64,000 nt of DNA, taken from assembly GCF_021223605.1 (NCBI RefSeq), contig NZ_CP075175.1:3303501-3367500 (forward strand), given 5' to 3'. This stretch comes from Paenibacillus sp. 481. GTDB taxonomy: Bacteria; Bacillota; Bacilli; Paenibacillales; Paenibacillaceae. Below, piece by piece: positions 44,000-53,172 of this stretch. Below the pieces are notes generated by a model, which saw only the letters and a list, made by a program, of their open reading frames with translations, searched no databases and had not been told where the DNA came from. Every line of letters starts with the position of its first letter. Position 1 is the first letter of the stretch. Position numbers and translations under genes: made by a program.

Positions 44000-45565
44000 T
44001 TGAAATTTACATCAAAATGGTTCAAATGCACAATCGCAGTAACAATTGGAGCATCTATCTTTACGACATGGGCAGGAGGGAATAATGTAGTACACGCGGA
44101 AGGCCCGCTTGATCCAGCTCCTGTAATCGCACCAGTAGGCACGCCAAATGGGAAAAAAGTATTGTTTGATAATACACATGCTCAAACGGCAGGTGCAGCA
44201 GACTGGGTTATTGATGGTGCCTTTTCTGATTTCGGTAACGCATTAGCCGGAACGGGCTATGAAGTGAAGGAATTGCGCAAATCTACACCAATCGTATTGG
44301 CTGATTTGCAAAGCTACGACGTATTCGTCATTCCTGAGCCGAATATTCCGTACAAAACATCCGAACAAGCTGCGATGCTTCAGTATGTTCAAACAGGCGG
44401 CAGCATCTTGTTTGTTAGCGATCACTACAATGCGGACCGCAACAAAAACCGTTGGGACGCTTCCGAAGTGTTCAACGGCTACCGTCGTGGCGCTTGGGAG
44501 AACCCAGCTAAAGGCATGAGCAACGAAGAAGCTAGCTCTGTTGCTATGCAGGGCGTAGCAAGCACGGACTGGCTCGCTGATAACTTTGGTGTGCGTTTCC
44601 GTTACAACGGCATCGGCAACGTGACAGCGAATCACATCGTACCAAGCGATCAATCGTTCGGCATTACGGAAAGTGTATATGGCTTTGCTATGCATGCAGG
44701 CTCGACGCTAGCGATCACGAATCCAAAAATCGCGAAAGGCATTATCTACTTGCCACCGACGCAAGATAAGTGGGGTCACGCTGTCGATCAAGGTATCTAC
44801 AACGGGGGCGGAGTTGCTGAAGGTCCGTACGTGTCGATTTCTAAAGTATTGGCAGGTAAAGCGGCATTTATCGGCGATTCCTCGCCAGTAGAAGATATTA
44901 CGCCGAAATATTTGCGTGAAGAGAACGGTCAAGCTAAAAAGACGTATGACGGCTTTAAAGAAGTAGATGACGCTAAATTGTTGATCAACTTGGTTAACTG
45001 GTTGGCGAAAGACGAAGCGTATACAAGCTTTGAGCAAGTTCCGGGCTTACAATTGGATCAGCCAACAGCGCTGCACAGCTTTGAAATTCCACAAAACAGT
45101 ACAGAGCCTAAAGCGGAGCCATGGGCACAACCAGCAGCAGGTTACAAATGGTGGGATCCTTCCACATTTAAAAAAGGTTCATACGGTGCTAGCGGAGGAG
45201 GAACAACTCCGACTCCAAATCCAGATCCAACGTCCACTTATGCACTTAGTTATCCGAACGCAGTAACGGCGGGCCAGCCCTTCCAAGTTACGGTTAATGT
45301 GAATGGTGGAACACCGAATGCAACACTGCAACTCAAGTTGGGTATTTATGTGACAGGTGGTAAACAAATCGGACAAGTGCAAAATGACAACGGAACATGG
45401 CCTACCTCATACGGTTACCAAAACGTTTCCGTAACGACGGATGCACAAGGAAAAGTGTCAAAAACGATTAACGTGCGTACAAATCCGCTTGATGTAGGCG
45501 GAGCTACGATTCGTCTTCGTGAAGGCAGCAAAAATCTCGTTACGAAAGCGATAACGGTAAATTAA
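44000..45565 (+). CDS. Secreted protein with a glutamine-amidotransferase-like domain and C-terminal beta domain
   Basis: A 521-residue protein starting at TTG 44000 (GGAGG at 43986-43990). A signal peptide ends near VVHA (about residue 33). Residues about 50-330 resemble class-I GATase-like folds: KKVLFDNTHAQTAG, YDVFVIPEPN, GGSILFVSDHYNAD. A Thr/Pro linker (near 415) leads to a beta-sandwich domain (about 425-521) like those that bind carbohydrate or wall. The nucleophile expected of a true amidotransferase is not evident, so enzymatic activity is unclear. Related proteins are sometimes annotated as DNA-binding or nuclease-like, which I cannot confirm. A terminator follows. Confidence 0.65.
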   Translation: MKFTSKWFKCTIAVTIGASIFTTWAGGNNVVHAEGPLDPAPVIAPVGTPNGKKVLFDNTHAQTAGAADWVIDGAFSDFGNALAGTGYEVKELRKSTPIVLADLQSYDVFVIPEPNIPYKTSEQAAMLQYVQTGGSILFVSDHYNADRNKNRWDASEVFNGYRRGAWENPAKGMSNEEASSVAMQGVASTDWLADNFGVRFRYNGIGNVTANHIVPSDQSFGITESVYGFAMHAGSTLAITNPKIAKGIIYLPPTQDKWGHAVDQGIYNGGGVAEGPYVSISKVLAGKAAFIGDSSPVEDITPKYLREENGQAKKTYDGFKEVDDAKLLINLVNWLAKDEAYTSFEQVPGLQLDQPTALHSFEIPQNSTEPKAEPWAQPAAGYKWWDPSTFKKGSYGASGGGTTPTPNPDPTSTYALSYPNAVTAGQPFQVTVNVNGGTPNATLQLKLGIYVTGGKQIGQVQNDNGTWPTSYGYQNVSVTTDAQGKVSKTINVRTNPLDVGGATIRLREGSKNLVTKAITVN

Positions 45566-45631
45566 CATTGGGATTGTAAGTGTAAATGAGTTAAAACATC
45601 ACATTTTGACCATCTAACATAGGTCTTTCGC

Positions 45632-45670
45632 ACGCGCCCTCTTGTTCGTTTAGAGAGGGCGCGTGTTTGT
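45632..45670 (+). terminator. Terminator after the secreted protein gene
   Basis: ACGCGCCCTCT (45632-45642) pairs perfectly with AGAGGGCGCGT (45654-45664), then GTTTGTTT. Confidence 0.85.
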
Positions 45671-45788
45671 TTGTAGCAGGAAAAATAGGGGGATGACGAA
45701 CATGACTCCATTTTCGATTGCGATCCTAATTTTTTTGTTGCTCTTTGTTGACAGCCTATATTTATTATGATAAATTAGTAATTGTCTT

Positions 45789-45864
45789 TCCCTGATAGCT
45801 CAGTTGGTAGAGCACTCGACTGTTAATCGAGTTGTCACAGGTTCGAGTCCTGTTCGGGGAGCCA
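45789..45864 (+). tRNA. tRNA-Asn (GTT)
   Basis: 76 nt with encoded CCA. Acceptor TCCCTGA/TCGGGGA, D-arm AGCTCAGTTGGTAGAGC, anticodon loop CTGTTAA, T-loop GGTTCGAGTCC. Confidence 0.97.
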
Positions 45865-45869
45865 CATAC

Positions 45870-45958
45870 GGGGAGATACCCAAGAGGCCGAAGGGGACGC
45901 TTTGCTAAAGCGTTAGGGTGTTACAGCCGCGAGGGTTCGAATCCCTCTCTCTCCGCCA
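45870..45958 (+). tRNA. tRNA-Ser (GCT)
   Basis: 89 nt class II tRNA with long variable arm and encoded CCA; anticodon loop TTGCTAA. Only 5 bp after tRNA-Asn, so they form one transcript. One G-U pair in the acceptor. Confidence 0.96.
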
Positions 45959-45988
45959 TTTACTTTACAATTATGCATGTTTGATAAG

Positions 45989-46013
45989 GAAGCCCTTCGG
46001 GGCTTCTTTTTTT
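45989..46013 (+). terminator. Terminator of the tRNA-Asn/Ser unit
   Basis: GAAGCCC-TTCG-GGGCTTC followed by seven T: a perfect UUCG-capped terminator. Confidence 0.95.
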
Positions 46014-46053
46014 ATATCCATTTTCCAGATTTCCATCTGTACCTAACATATGA

Positions 46054-46110
46054 AGCAAGGGTGACCGTAAAGAAATGATGGATTTCTGCGGTTAACCCTT
46101 GCTTTTTTTC
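46054..46110 (+). terminator. Leader hairpin with T-tract upstream of mgtE (possible attenuator)
   Basis: A long stem: AGCAAGGGT/ACCCTTGCT, ACCG/CGGT and AGAAAT/ATTTCT nested, followed by seven T. It starts 41 bp after the tRNA terminator and ends about 77 bp before mgtE. No gene ends between the two terminators, so it most likely terminates an mgtE leader RNA. It does not resemble the M-box consensus. Confidence 0.6.
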
Positions 46111-46186
46111 ATACACTATATACACGACATCCGGGATTGATTCATCGAAGTACAGGTGTGTAAGGATGTAAGAGGAGGTGCGGTAC

Positions 46187-47653
46187 ATGTCCGACCACAA
46201 CAAGAATGAAAATAACGACAAGAAGGCCACTAGCTCTGAGAAGGCTGAACATGTACATAAGGCAGAGCAAGTCGACAAGCTTAATCCTTATAGACATATT
46301 GAAAATGAGTCTGGCAACCCGTGGAGCGAAAGTGATGCGCAAGCTATCTTAACTGGCGAGAAGGAATATATTCGTCAGCAGCTGCGTTACTGGCAGCCTT
46401 ATGATATAGCCGCGCTGTATCGAGCGGCGGGATTTGCAAATCGTGCGCGGTTGTTAGACGCCTTGAAGCGCGATCAATTGACAGAGATGATGCGTGAGCT
46501 GGAACCAATGCTTCAGCTCGAAGCGTTGCGCAGCCTCGGGCACGAGCGTGCGGCAGAAGTGCTTAACCGCATGGATAACGACGATGCGGCTGATATGATG
46601 GCCGAGGTTGGCGATGAGGCAAAAGAGTATTTGCTGTCTCTGATGGCACGTGAGGAGTCGGACACGGTACGGCAGTTGTTGACCTACGAGCCAGAGACTG
46701 CCGGCGGTTTGATGACGAACCGTTATGTCTGGTTCTACGATCGGTACACGGTGCGCGAAGCGGTGGAGAAAATAAAGGCGTTCGCAGAGCTGACGAAGCA
46801 TGTGCACTATTTTTATGTCGTAAATGAACAAAAACGGCTTGTAGGTACCTTATCCTACCGCGAATTAGTGCTAGCTGCGGAGGACGAGCTTATTAGCCGT
46901 CTGATGAACGAAAAAGTAATTTCCGTCACGGCCGACCAAGACCAAGAAGATGTGGCGCGCTTATTTGAGCACTATGACTTTATTTCGATGCCAGTTGTCG
47001 ATGCCGAAGACCGCCTAATCGGTATCGTGACGGTTGACGATGTGATCGACGTGTTGCGCGAAGAGGCTAACGAGGACATTAACAAATTGTCCGCCACAGG
47101 CAAGGCGATCAATTTTCGTACGAACGCTTGGACAGCCTCGCGTCGTCGTCTTCCGTGGCTCATTATGCTGCTGTTCCTCGGTTTAATTTCGGGCAGCATT
47201 ATTAGTCGCTTTGAACATACGCTTCAGCAGGCTGTGGCCCTGACCTTTTTTATGCCGATGATAGCGGGCATGACTGGTAATACGGGCACGCAGTCGTTGG
47301 CTGTAGTTGTGAGGGGGCTTGCTTCTGAAAAATTAGACCGCAGCACGGTTGTGCGCCTCTTGCGACGTGAATTGTTCGTCGGACTCATAATCGGTACGGT
47401 ATGCGGCTTAGCGGTGGCACTTATAGCGGGGATGTGGCAGTCCAGCTTGGCGCTCGGCTTTGTCGTCGGCAGCTCGCTCTTTTTGACGGTCATCATCGGA
47501 ACGATGGCGGGCACGGCCATTCCGCTGTTATTGTATCGACTTAATGTCGACCCTGCGGTTGCATCGGGGCCGCTCATTACGACTTTAAATGACATTTTCT
47601 CTTTGACCGTTTATTTTGGTACGGCGACCCTCTTTTTATCGTATTTAATTTAG
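46187..47653 (+). CDS. mgtE: Magnesium transporter MgtE
   Basis: A 488-residue protein. A hydrophilic N-terminal tail, the MgtE_N superhelix (about 45-160), two CBS domains (about 165-285; FYVVNEQKRLVGTLS and DFISMPVVDAEDRLIGIVTVDDVIDVL) and five membrane helices (about 320-488) with FMPMIAGMTGNTGTQ and PLITTLNDIFSL. The cytoplasmic domains sense Mg2+ and gate the channel. ATG 46187 is fixed by AGAGGAGGTG at 46171-46180. A long hairpin with T-tract in its leader suggests RNA-level control. Confidence 0.95.
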   Translation: MSDHNKNENNDKKATSSEKAEHVHKAEQVDKLNPYRHIENESGNPWSESDAQAILTGEKEYIRQQLRYWQPYDIAALYRAAGFANRARLLDALKRDQLTEMMRELEPMLQLEALRSLGHERAAEVLNRMDNDDAADMMAEVGDEAKEYLLSLMAREESDTVRQLLTYEPETAGGLMTNRYVWFYDRYTVREAVEKIKAFAELTKHVHYFYVVNEQKRLVGTLSYRELVLAAEDELISRLMNEKVISVTADQDQEDVARLFEHYDFISMPVVDAEDRLIGIVTVDDVIDVLREEANEDINKLSATGKAINFRTNAWTASRRRLPWLIMLLFLGLISGSIISRFEHTLQQAVALTFFMPMIAGMTGNTGTQSLAVVVRGLASEKLDRSTVVRLLRRELFVGLIIGTVCGLAVALIAGMWQSSLALGFVVGSSLFLTVIIGTMAGTAIPLLLYRLNVDPAVASGPLITTLNDIFSLTVYFGTATLFLSYLI

Positions 47654-47804
47654 AGTTTTGGGGCATGTTATAAAGGTGGATATAGCGGTTATTTTGATGG
47701 ATATTTTTACAAATAAGTTTTTTTGAAAAAGGGGTTGTCAATCTCGTTATTCTTTGATATATTATTACTTGTCGCCGCGAGGTGACGGTGAGAATAACGA
47801 GCAC

Positions 47805-47879
47805 GGCCCGTTGGTCAAGGGGTTAAGACACCTCCCTTTCACGGAGGTAACAGGGGTTCGAATCCCCTACGGGTCACCA
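47805..47879 (+). tRNA. tRNA-Glu (TTC)
   Basis: 75 nt with encoded CCA; acceptor GGCCCGT/ACGGGTC, anticodon loop CTTTCAC, T-arm intact. Confidence 0.97.
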
Positions 47880-47928
47880 ACCTTTATTTTAAGTAGAGGT
47901 TACGGCAAACAGCAATGTTAGTCATCGA

Positions 47929-48004
47929 GAGCCATTAGCTCAGTTGGTAGAGCACCTGACTTTTAATCAGGGTGTCGTAGGTTCGAGTCCTACATGGCTC
48001 ACCA
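47929..48004 (+). tRNA. tRNA-Lys (TTT)
   Basis: 76 nt with encoded CCA; acceptor GAGCCAT/ATGGCTC, anticodon loop CTTTTAA. Confidence 0.97.
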
Positions 48005-48023
48005 GTTTTATTTCCCTAAATGT

Positions 48024-48109
48024 GCGGTAGTGGTGGAATGGCAGACACGCTATCTTGAGGGGGTAGTGGGTGTATACCCGTGGAGGTTCGAGTCCTCTCT
48101 ACCGCACCA
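48024..48109 (+). tRNA. tRNA-Leu (GAG)
   Basis: 86 nt class II tRNA with encoded CCA; acceptor GCGGTAG/CTACCGC, discriminator A, anticodon loop TTGAGGG. A decayed copy lies at 53648-53733. Confidence 0.97.
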
Positions 48110-48749
48110 TAATTATTTAAACTAGAAGCCTTAGTACAAGGGCTTTTTTTGTTTTTATAAACCACTTACCGATCAGAACAATAACATTCTGAAAGGGAGT
48201 GGTTTTTTTGTTGTTTACATTTGCAATTCGATTACTTCCTACTTACTAATAAATTCTCGATTAAAGAGAGCGACATTTACTCAGATGTGGTGTCATCTAC
48301 TTGCGATCCTTAAATAAATGGGTTGCAAACAACGGGGCATTTAACTCATTTTAAAATTGCTCTCTATTCATTATATTTAATCTGAAATGTTATAATTATG
48401 TAGTGTAATCATTTGTGATAGCTTAGGAAAATGTTTTATGGTAACTACATGTATATATGCTCAACTATCCGTAGTCATTTCACTAATGTGCATGATTCCA
48501 GAAAGTAATCGTTCTAGTGGAAAGGGGTTATGAATGTATAAAAAGATATTAATAGTTCTTCAGTTGTCCAAACACACTCATTGGATCAATTATCCTCCAA
48601 AACCGACAATGTGTACCTTCAACGTTCCTATTCCTTTGTTTTGATTTTCCATTAGTAGGAGTACTCCAATTTCACAAATTCTATTTGAATAGTCGATAGA
48701 GAAAGAGATAAATAGATTTATTAACTGTTATCAGGAGAGTGTGTTGCAC
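48110..48749. other. AT-rich non-coding stretch after the tRNA cluster
   Basis: Begins with a bulged terminator (AGCCTT...AAGGGCT then seven T, 48127-48150) and a second hairpin (AACCACT 48160-48166 with AGTGGTT 48198-48204, inner CAGAA/TTCTG, then T-tract). From about 48210 to 48730 I see no gene, repeat or clear promoter. Confidence 0.5.
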
Positions 48750-50009
48750 ATGCATATTCCGTATAAGAGCTTGTTAAAAGAAAAAAACTTTACCTATTTA
48801 TTGATGGGAAGGCTATTGAAAAGAAGTGCGTTAATTTTATTTAGCATGGAGATTATATGGTTGACTATGGAGTTAACTAATAATTCGCCGTTTTATGTAT
48901 CAATGATGGTAATAGCAGAGACATTACCTTTTTTAATTTTAGGGATTTACGGTGGCATTAAGGCTGATGTGTGGAATAAAAAAACAATAATGGTGATTTG
49001 CGATGCGGCAACAGCAATTTTGTTGATAACCATTCCATTTTTATATTCATTAGGATATATAAACTATGTTACTTTAATGGTTTTAGCTGTTGGTATAAGT
49101 ATTTGTAACTGTTTTGCTGAACCAAGTTTCAGAGCTATATTGCCAGAGATTTTGTCAAAAGAAAAGTTACAAGAAGGAAATGCGTTACTAGATTCGATTC
49201 AACGTGGGGCAAGTATTTTAGTTCCAGCCTCTATAGGTGTTGTCTTGAAATTAACTACTCAAATCCATTTATTTAGTTTGGCTTTTCTTTTCGTATTAGG
49301 CGCTGGTATTTTTCATTTACTAATAACTTACACACCAAAAAAGACAGACGTTGATGTGCCGCTTCAAAAAGAAGGCACAATGACGGATTTGAAATTGACT
49401 ATCAAATATTTAAGGGAAAATAAAGATATTTCATTCATTGTGATTGTTCAAGGGCTAAGTATTTTAATCAATACTGGTTTATGGCGTGTTGGTCTACCTA
49501 TTTATTTAGAAACATATTTGGAGAGCGGAATATCAACATTTGGTTATATAACAGGGATACTTGGTGCAGCAGCATTTATAAGTTCTATTTTACTGGGCTC
49601 ATTTAAACGTATTAACCCGATACTTATATTTAATTTTGGTATTATTATATGGGGAATAGGACTTGTATCAATAAGTATTGTCCCCTCGATACCTGTCATA
49701 TATACAGCTACAATTCTGATAGGAATAGGGCAGGCATGTGAGGGACTTTCTAGAATTATCATTATTCAAGATCAAGTGCCCAAACATATGTTAGGGAAAG
49801 TATTTAGTATATCTTCTTCAATAAATTATGCTAGTGATACACTTTCTCTCGGATTTATTAGTGCTATATTAGCTCTAGTGTCAATTGCTACTGTATTTTC
49901 TGGTGGTGGATTATTAATAATCGTAACAGGAGTAATTGGGGCTGTATCTTTAAAAGAGCGGTATAACAAAATGAAGAATGAACAATTAAACGAAGAAAGG
50001 TTGAGTTAA
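48750..50009 (+). CDS. MFS transporter (MdfA/MefA-like drug efflux type)
   Basis: A 419-residue major facilitator with about twelve helices. The loop 2-3 region GIYGGIKADVWNKKTIMVICD is the diagnostic G-x-x-x-D-(R/K)-x-x-x motif area, and a second-half counterpart is near ILLGSFKRINP. Similar proteins export macrolides or other drugs; the substrate cannot be read here. AT content and codon use differ clearly from flanking genes, suggesting acquisition. ATG 48750 follows AGGAGAG at 48733-48739; TTG 48744 and GTG 48741 are in-frame alternatives. Confidence 0.88.
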   Translation: MHIPYKSLLKEKNFTYLLMGRLLKRSALILFSMEIIWLTMELTNNSPFYVSMMVIAETLPFLILGIYGGIKADVWNKKTIMVICDAATAILLITIPFLYSLGYINYVTLMVLAVGISICNCFAEPSFRAILPEILSKEKLQEGNALLDSIQRGASILVPASIGVVLKLTTQIHLFSLAFLFVLGAGIFHLLITYTPKKTDVDVPLQKEGTMTDLKLTIKYLRENKDISFIVIVQGLSILINTGLWRVGLPIYLETYLESGISTFGYITGILGAAAFISSILLGSFKRINPILIFNFGIIIWGIGLVSISIVPSIPVIYTATILIGIGQACEGLSRIIIIQDQVPKHMLGKVFSISSSINYASDTLSLGFISAILALVSIATVFSGGGLLIIVTGVIGAVSLKERYNKMKNEQLNEERLS

Positions 50010-50091
50010 AGGGGTTCATTTATCAGTTGAATTAGTTTCTCACCATGGATTCGTAGCTGAAGACTTTGAGGCTTGTAATTGTGTAGGACAA

Positions 50092-50135
50092 CAAAGCCCA
50101 ATTCCTCAACCGTATAAGCGAGAAATTAGGCTTTG
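50092..50135. terminator. Hairpin between convergent MFS and monooxygenase genes
   Basis: CAAAGCC with GGCTTTG, extended by AATT/AATT after one mismatch. T-rich flanks on the plus strand are modest. Confidence 0.5.
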
Positions 50136-50158
50136 TATTTGTCCTTCTTATTAGACGA

Positions 50159-50440
50159 TTATTCCGTAAGATACAACTGATCGGTTATTGATTCAATCAA
50201 TGGAGTTAAATCCTGAATTAAAGCACGATATCTTTCACTATTTTTCATCGCATCTAACTGCTCTTTATTGTCCCAAATGCTTATTACACCAAAAGAGTGA
50301 TTATCAGCAGTAGGTTCTAGGAAATGTACTTGCTCACAGCCTGCATCTTTATTAATAGGTACAAGAACGTCCCGCCCTATTTTCCGTAATTGCTCTTCCA
50401 TGCCTGCTTTGCTTTTGAAATGAACGACTCTAACGAACAT
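50159..50440 (-). CDS. Antibiotic biosynthesis monooxygenase (ABM) domain protein
   Basis: A 93-residue ferredoxin-like single ABM domain: MFVRVVHFKSKAGMEEQL, CEQVHFLEPTADNHSFGVISIW and a terminal YRALIQDLTPLI helix. Such dimeric proteins include quinol monooxygenases and haem-degrading enzymes; Trp/Asn residues typical of IsdG are not evident, so a general ABM label is used. ATG 50440 has GGAGGGGG upstream. Last gene of a four-gene minus-strand operon. Confidence 0.85.
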   Translation of the reverse strand: MFVRVVHFKSKAGMEEQLRKIGRDVLVPINKDAGCEQVHFLEPTADNHSFGVISIWDNKEQLDAMKNSERYRALIQDLTPLIESITDQLYLTE

Positions 50441-50463
50441 TCTTTTTCCCCCTCCTTCATTGA

Positions 50464-50943
50464 CTACGAAACCATTTTTGTTATCAACCACGAATCCATC
50501 TTATGGAGAGCGTCAGTAGAAGATGTGTGAATAAGTGCATCATGTAAAGAAGCGATCGTTGTACGTGTTAAAATAGTCTGCCAAGCATGTTCTGCTTCTT
50601 CCATCACATCATTGAGTAGACAGTTTTGCTCTTCCTTTAATTCAAATAGGGCACGAAACACGCCGTTTGAGCGATAAAGAGATTCGACACCCTCTATGGC
50701 CATATACACATCGTATGTTCGAATATGTTCAGGACTAGCTAGTAAACGAAATCCACCTTTTACACCTGGCACTGAAGACGCAAGTCCTGCTTGTACAAGC
50801 TTTCTCATTAGCTTTTGTAGATAAGTTGGCGAAACATGTAACAATTGACTTAATGATTCGCCTGACAACATGGCTTGATTAGGTAATCGATGAAGTAGCA
50901 AGAGAGCATATACGGCTTGTTCTAAGCCAGTCGTCATTTTCAT
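50464..50943 (-). CDS. Rrf2-family transcriptional regulator
   Basis: A 159-residue protein with the Rrf2 winged helix: GLEQAVYALLLLH, LSQLLHVSPTYLQKLMRKLVQAGL and SVPGVKGGFRLL. The three-cysteine cluster of Fe-S Rrf2 members is missing (one Cys), so it more likely senses redox or other signals like YwnA/NsrR-variants. Overlaps the DUF896 gene by four bases (ATGA), hence translational coupling, and probably controls this operon. Confidence 0.88.
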   Translation of the reverse strand: MKMTTGLEQAVYALLLLHRLPNQAMLSGESLSQLLHVSPTYLQKLMRKLVQAGLASSVPGVKGGFRLLASPEHIRTYDVYMAIEGVESLYRSNGVFRALFELKEEQNCLLNDVMEEAEHAWQTILTRTTIASLHDALIHTSSTDALHKMDSWLITKMVS

Positions 50944-51152
50944 GCGCTATCATGCTTCGATTTTTTTGGAGTAACATCATGACCATGAGCATCTAATATC
51001 GTTAATCCTGTAAAGGAAGTATTGACATGCCCCCGAATAATTTGTAAATACTGTTGGCGCAAGACATCGCGTTCTTCTAACTCGGAATGTGTTAGACCGT
51101 TCCCCTTATTTTTTCTAGCTAATACGTTGATTCGATCCAAAATGTTAATCAT
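50940..51152 (-). CDS. DUF896 (YnzC-like) small protein
   Basis: A 70-residue protein with the DUF896 pattern: a helical hairpin INVLARKNKGNGLTHSELEERDVLRQQYL followed by IRGHVNTSFTGLTILDAHG-type residues. Members are small helical proteins of unknown function, one SOS-linked (YneA operon). AAAGGGAGAG before the ATG. Sits between the flavin monooxygenase and Rrf2 genes. Confidence 0.9.
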   Translation of the reverse strand: MINILDRINVLARKNKGNGLTHSELEERDVLRQQYLQIIRGHVNTSFTGLTILDAHGHDVTPKKSKHDSA

Positions 51153-51170
51153 ATATGTTCTCTCCCTTTT

Positions 51171-52163
51171 TTATAAAAGTTCTGTTGCAAGCAAACGGTA
51201 AGACTGTAGCCTTGCTTCATGACTATGGCTGATTGTTCCGATTACAGCTTCATTGATATTAAATTGCTCGTCGTGTTGACGGAGTGTATCTGCTACTTCT
51301 TTTGCGCTTCCTACAAGGAATCGACTACGGTTGTGCTGAATACGCATTTTATCCATTTCCGTATAGGAATAATTCATTGCTTCTTCTGGCGACAATATTT
51401 GAAAAGGAATTCCTTTTTCTAAGAACAATAAATTCAAATCTAAACTAGCTGCATGATACTCAGCTTCTTCAGATGTTTGTGCCGCCATCACGAAATAACC
51501 TACATTGACTTGTGGGGTAGCCATGATTTCTGATGGCGTGAAATTGGTGCGATATGCATCCAGCATCGAAGCTGATAATTGCCCGCTAATAAATTGCGCA
51601 TATGAATAGCCGATACCGAATCGTCCTGCTTGGGCAGCACTGCTTCCGCTTGAGCCTAATAACCACACTTCTGGTAGTGGAGCACCCGCAGGAGCAGCCA
51701 ATGTACGCTTATACACGCTATCATCGGGAATATTTTCAGTCATCAGCATGATGGTGTCTTTTAGTTTATCGTATTGGTTATCCATCTTGGGCTGCCTGCC
51801 CTCATGCAAAGCATAGGTAGACATCCGATCGCCGCCAGGTGCACGGCCGACGCCAAAATCAATTCGATTTGGATACAACGTCGATAAGGTCTTAAACACT
51901 TCTGCCATTTTTAATGGTGAGTAGTGCATAAGCATGATTCCACCTGACCCGACACGAATCTGATTCGTGACGGATGCGATATGAGCAATCAAGATTTCAG
52001 GTGATGCACTAGCTATATTTTCAGATCCGTGATGCTCGGAGTACCAGATTCGGTTATATCCTAATTGGTCAACTAATTGAGCCAACTCAATCGAGTGTTG
52101 TAACGTTTCAGCAGAAGTCTGTCCATCTGAAGTTGGTGTTTGATCCAAGACGCTTAATTTCAT
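51171..52163 (-). CDS. LLM-class flavin-dependent oxidoreductase (luciferase-like)
   Basis: A 330-residue TIM-barrel monooxygenase. SVLDQTPTSDG, GYNRIWYSEHHG, IRVGSGGIMLMHYSPLKMAEVF and IDFGVGRAPGGD are group signatures of the LLM subfamily 1 (YwcH-like). It would use FMNH2 from a partner reductase and O2; the substrate is unknown. First gene of the operon with DUF896, Rrf2 and ABM genes; GAAGGT precedes the ATG. Confidence 0.92.
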   Translation of the reverse strand: MKLSVLDQTPTSDGQTSAETLQHSIELAQLVDQLGYNRIWYSEHHGSENIASASPEILIAHIASVTNQIRVGSGGIMLMHYSPLKMAEVFKTLSTLYPNRIDFGVGRAPGGDRMSTYALHEGRQPKMDNQYDKLKDTIMLMTENIPDDSVYKRTLAAPAGAPLPEVWLLGSSGSSAAQAGRFGIGYSYAQFISGQLSASMLDAYRTNFTPSEIMATPQVNVGYFVMAAQTSEEAEYHAASLDLNLLFLEKGIPFQILSPEEAMNYSYTEMDKMRIQHNRSRFLVGSAKEVADTLRQHDEQFNINEAVIGTISHSHEARLQSYRLLATELL

Positions 52164-52284
52164 AATATAAACCTTCTTTCGTTATTATTATAGATACACA
52201 ATATCCACGATTAGATGAAATAGAAAAGCGTACAGAACGTGCTAATGCCTGTGCTATACGCTTTGCTAAAACATCCTTCTAAGG

Positions 52285-52342
52285 AACCGTTATTTGCGCT
52301 GTTGACTTCTGTTGACTCAGATGAGCGTAAGGTAACGGCTCC
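52285..52342. other. Long imperfect hairpin between LLM and nitroreductase genes
   Basis: GGAACCGTTATTTGCGCT against AGCGTAAGGTAACGGCTCC with a loop of about 23 bases. Probably a terminator for the nitroreductase gene on the minus strand, although the T-tract is weak. The arms share the TAACGG word with the dispersed repeats but not their layout. Confidence 0.4.
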
Positions 52343-52387
52343 TTATTGTATGAAGAATGTCTTATAGTCGAATGATTCGAATGGAGA

Positions 52388-53035
52388 TTAGAGCTTGCCA
52401 TTCCAAGTTGTTACTTCGTCAACACCCAATCTCACCGTTGGGAACCCTGGTTGCGCTGCTTTACCCACTGGAATCATAATGACGTTGACCAAATGGTCTG
52501 GCACATTAAACTCTTTGCGGAATTGTTCAGTACTATAGCCGAGCATAGGTACCGTATCATAGCCTCTCGCTTTTGCTGCGAGCATCAACTGCATCGCTAC
52601 GAGACCACCGTCAAGATTGTGCCATTCTCTTTTTGTTTGTTCACTTACAGAACCGTAGTAACCCTCTACACTGCTGTTAATTCTGTCTTTAATTTCTGTC
52701 GTCATATAACCAGCATCTACAGCTCTTTGATTGATTTTATCAGCGTTCTCCACGGTATAAGCGTCCATATCACCCAATATCACAATGACTGCGGATGCAT
52801 CAGCTACTTGCTGTTGTCCCAAAGCCATTGGAAGCAGCTTTTGTTTAAGAGCTGGGTCTGTAAAGACCATAAAACGCCAAGGATTTAGGTTCGTTCCACT
52901 CGGAGCAAGCATAGCTTCTGCAATAATTTCTTTGATTTCTTCGTCAGACATCTTGAACGAAGGGTCAAACATGCGCACCGAACGGCGGTCCTTGATTACG
53001 TCATAAAAATTTGCATTACGATTAACTATTTTCAT
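52388..53035 (-). CDS. Nitroreductase family protein
   Basis: A 215-residue FMN-binding protein: DVIKDRRSVRMFDP (FMN-phosphate arginines), MLAPSGTNLNPWRFMVF, and the C-terminal VIMIPVGKAAQ region. Reduces nitro compounds or quinones with NAD(P)H. ATG 53035 is set by a GGAGG site nine bases upstream; an upstream in-frame start at 53083 lacks one. Divergent from an HxlR regulator, the standard arrangement for electrophile-responsive control. Confidence 0.9.
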   Translation of the reverse strand: MKIVNRNANFYDVIKDRRSVRMFDPSFKMSDEEIKEIIAEAMLAPSGTNLNPWRFMVFTDPALKQKLLPMALGQQQVADASAVIVILGDMDAYTVENADKINQRAVDAGYMTTEIKDRINSSVEGYYGSVSEQTKREWHNLDGGLVAMQLMLAAKARGYDTVPMLGYSTEQFRKEFNVPDHLVNVIMIPVGKAAQPGFPTVRLGVDEVTTWNGKL

Positions 53036-53172
53036 ATTTGAAATACCTCCAACATGTATTTTGTATAATGATAATGAACTCATTATGGATGAGTCATTTT
53101 GATGTTAGCCTCTCGCGCTCACTCCATATAAGTTGCTTACGAGACTTATTATGTTATAGTACGGAGATAATG

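Noticed and set aside
46014-46186. M-box (Mg2+) riboswitch before mgtE
   Set aside because: The conserved M-box core words are not present; only a terminator-like hairpin is visible, which is reported as such.
50023-50158. Open frame of about 45 codons after the MFS gene without a start codon
   Set aside because: It overlaps the intergenic hairpin at 50092-50135, has no start or ribosome site and matches nothing I recognise.
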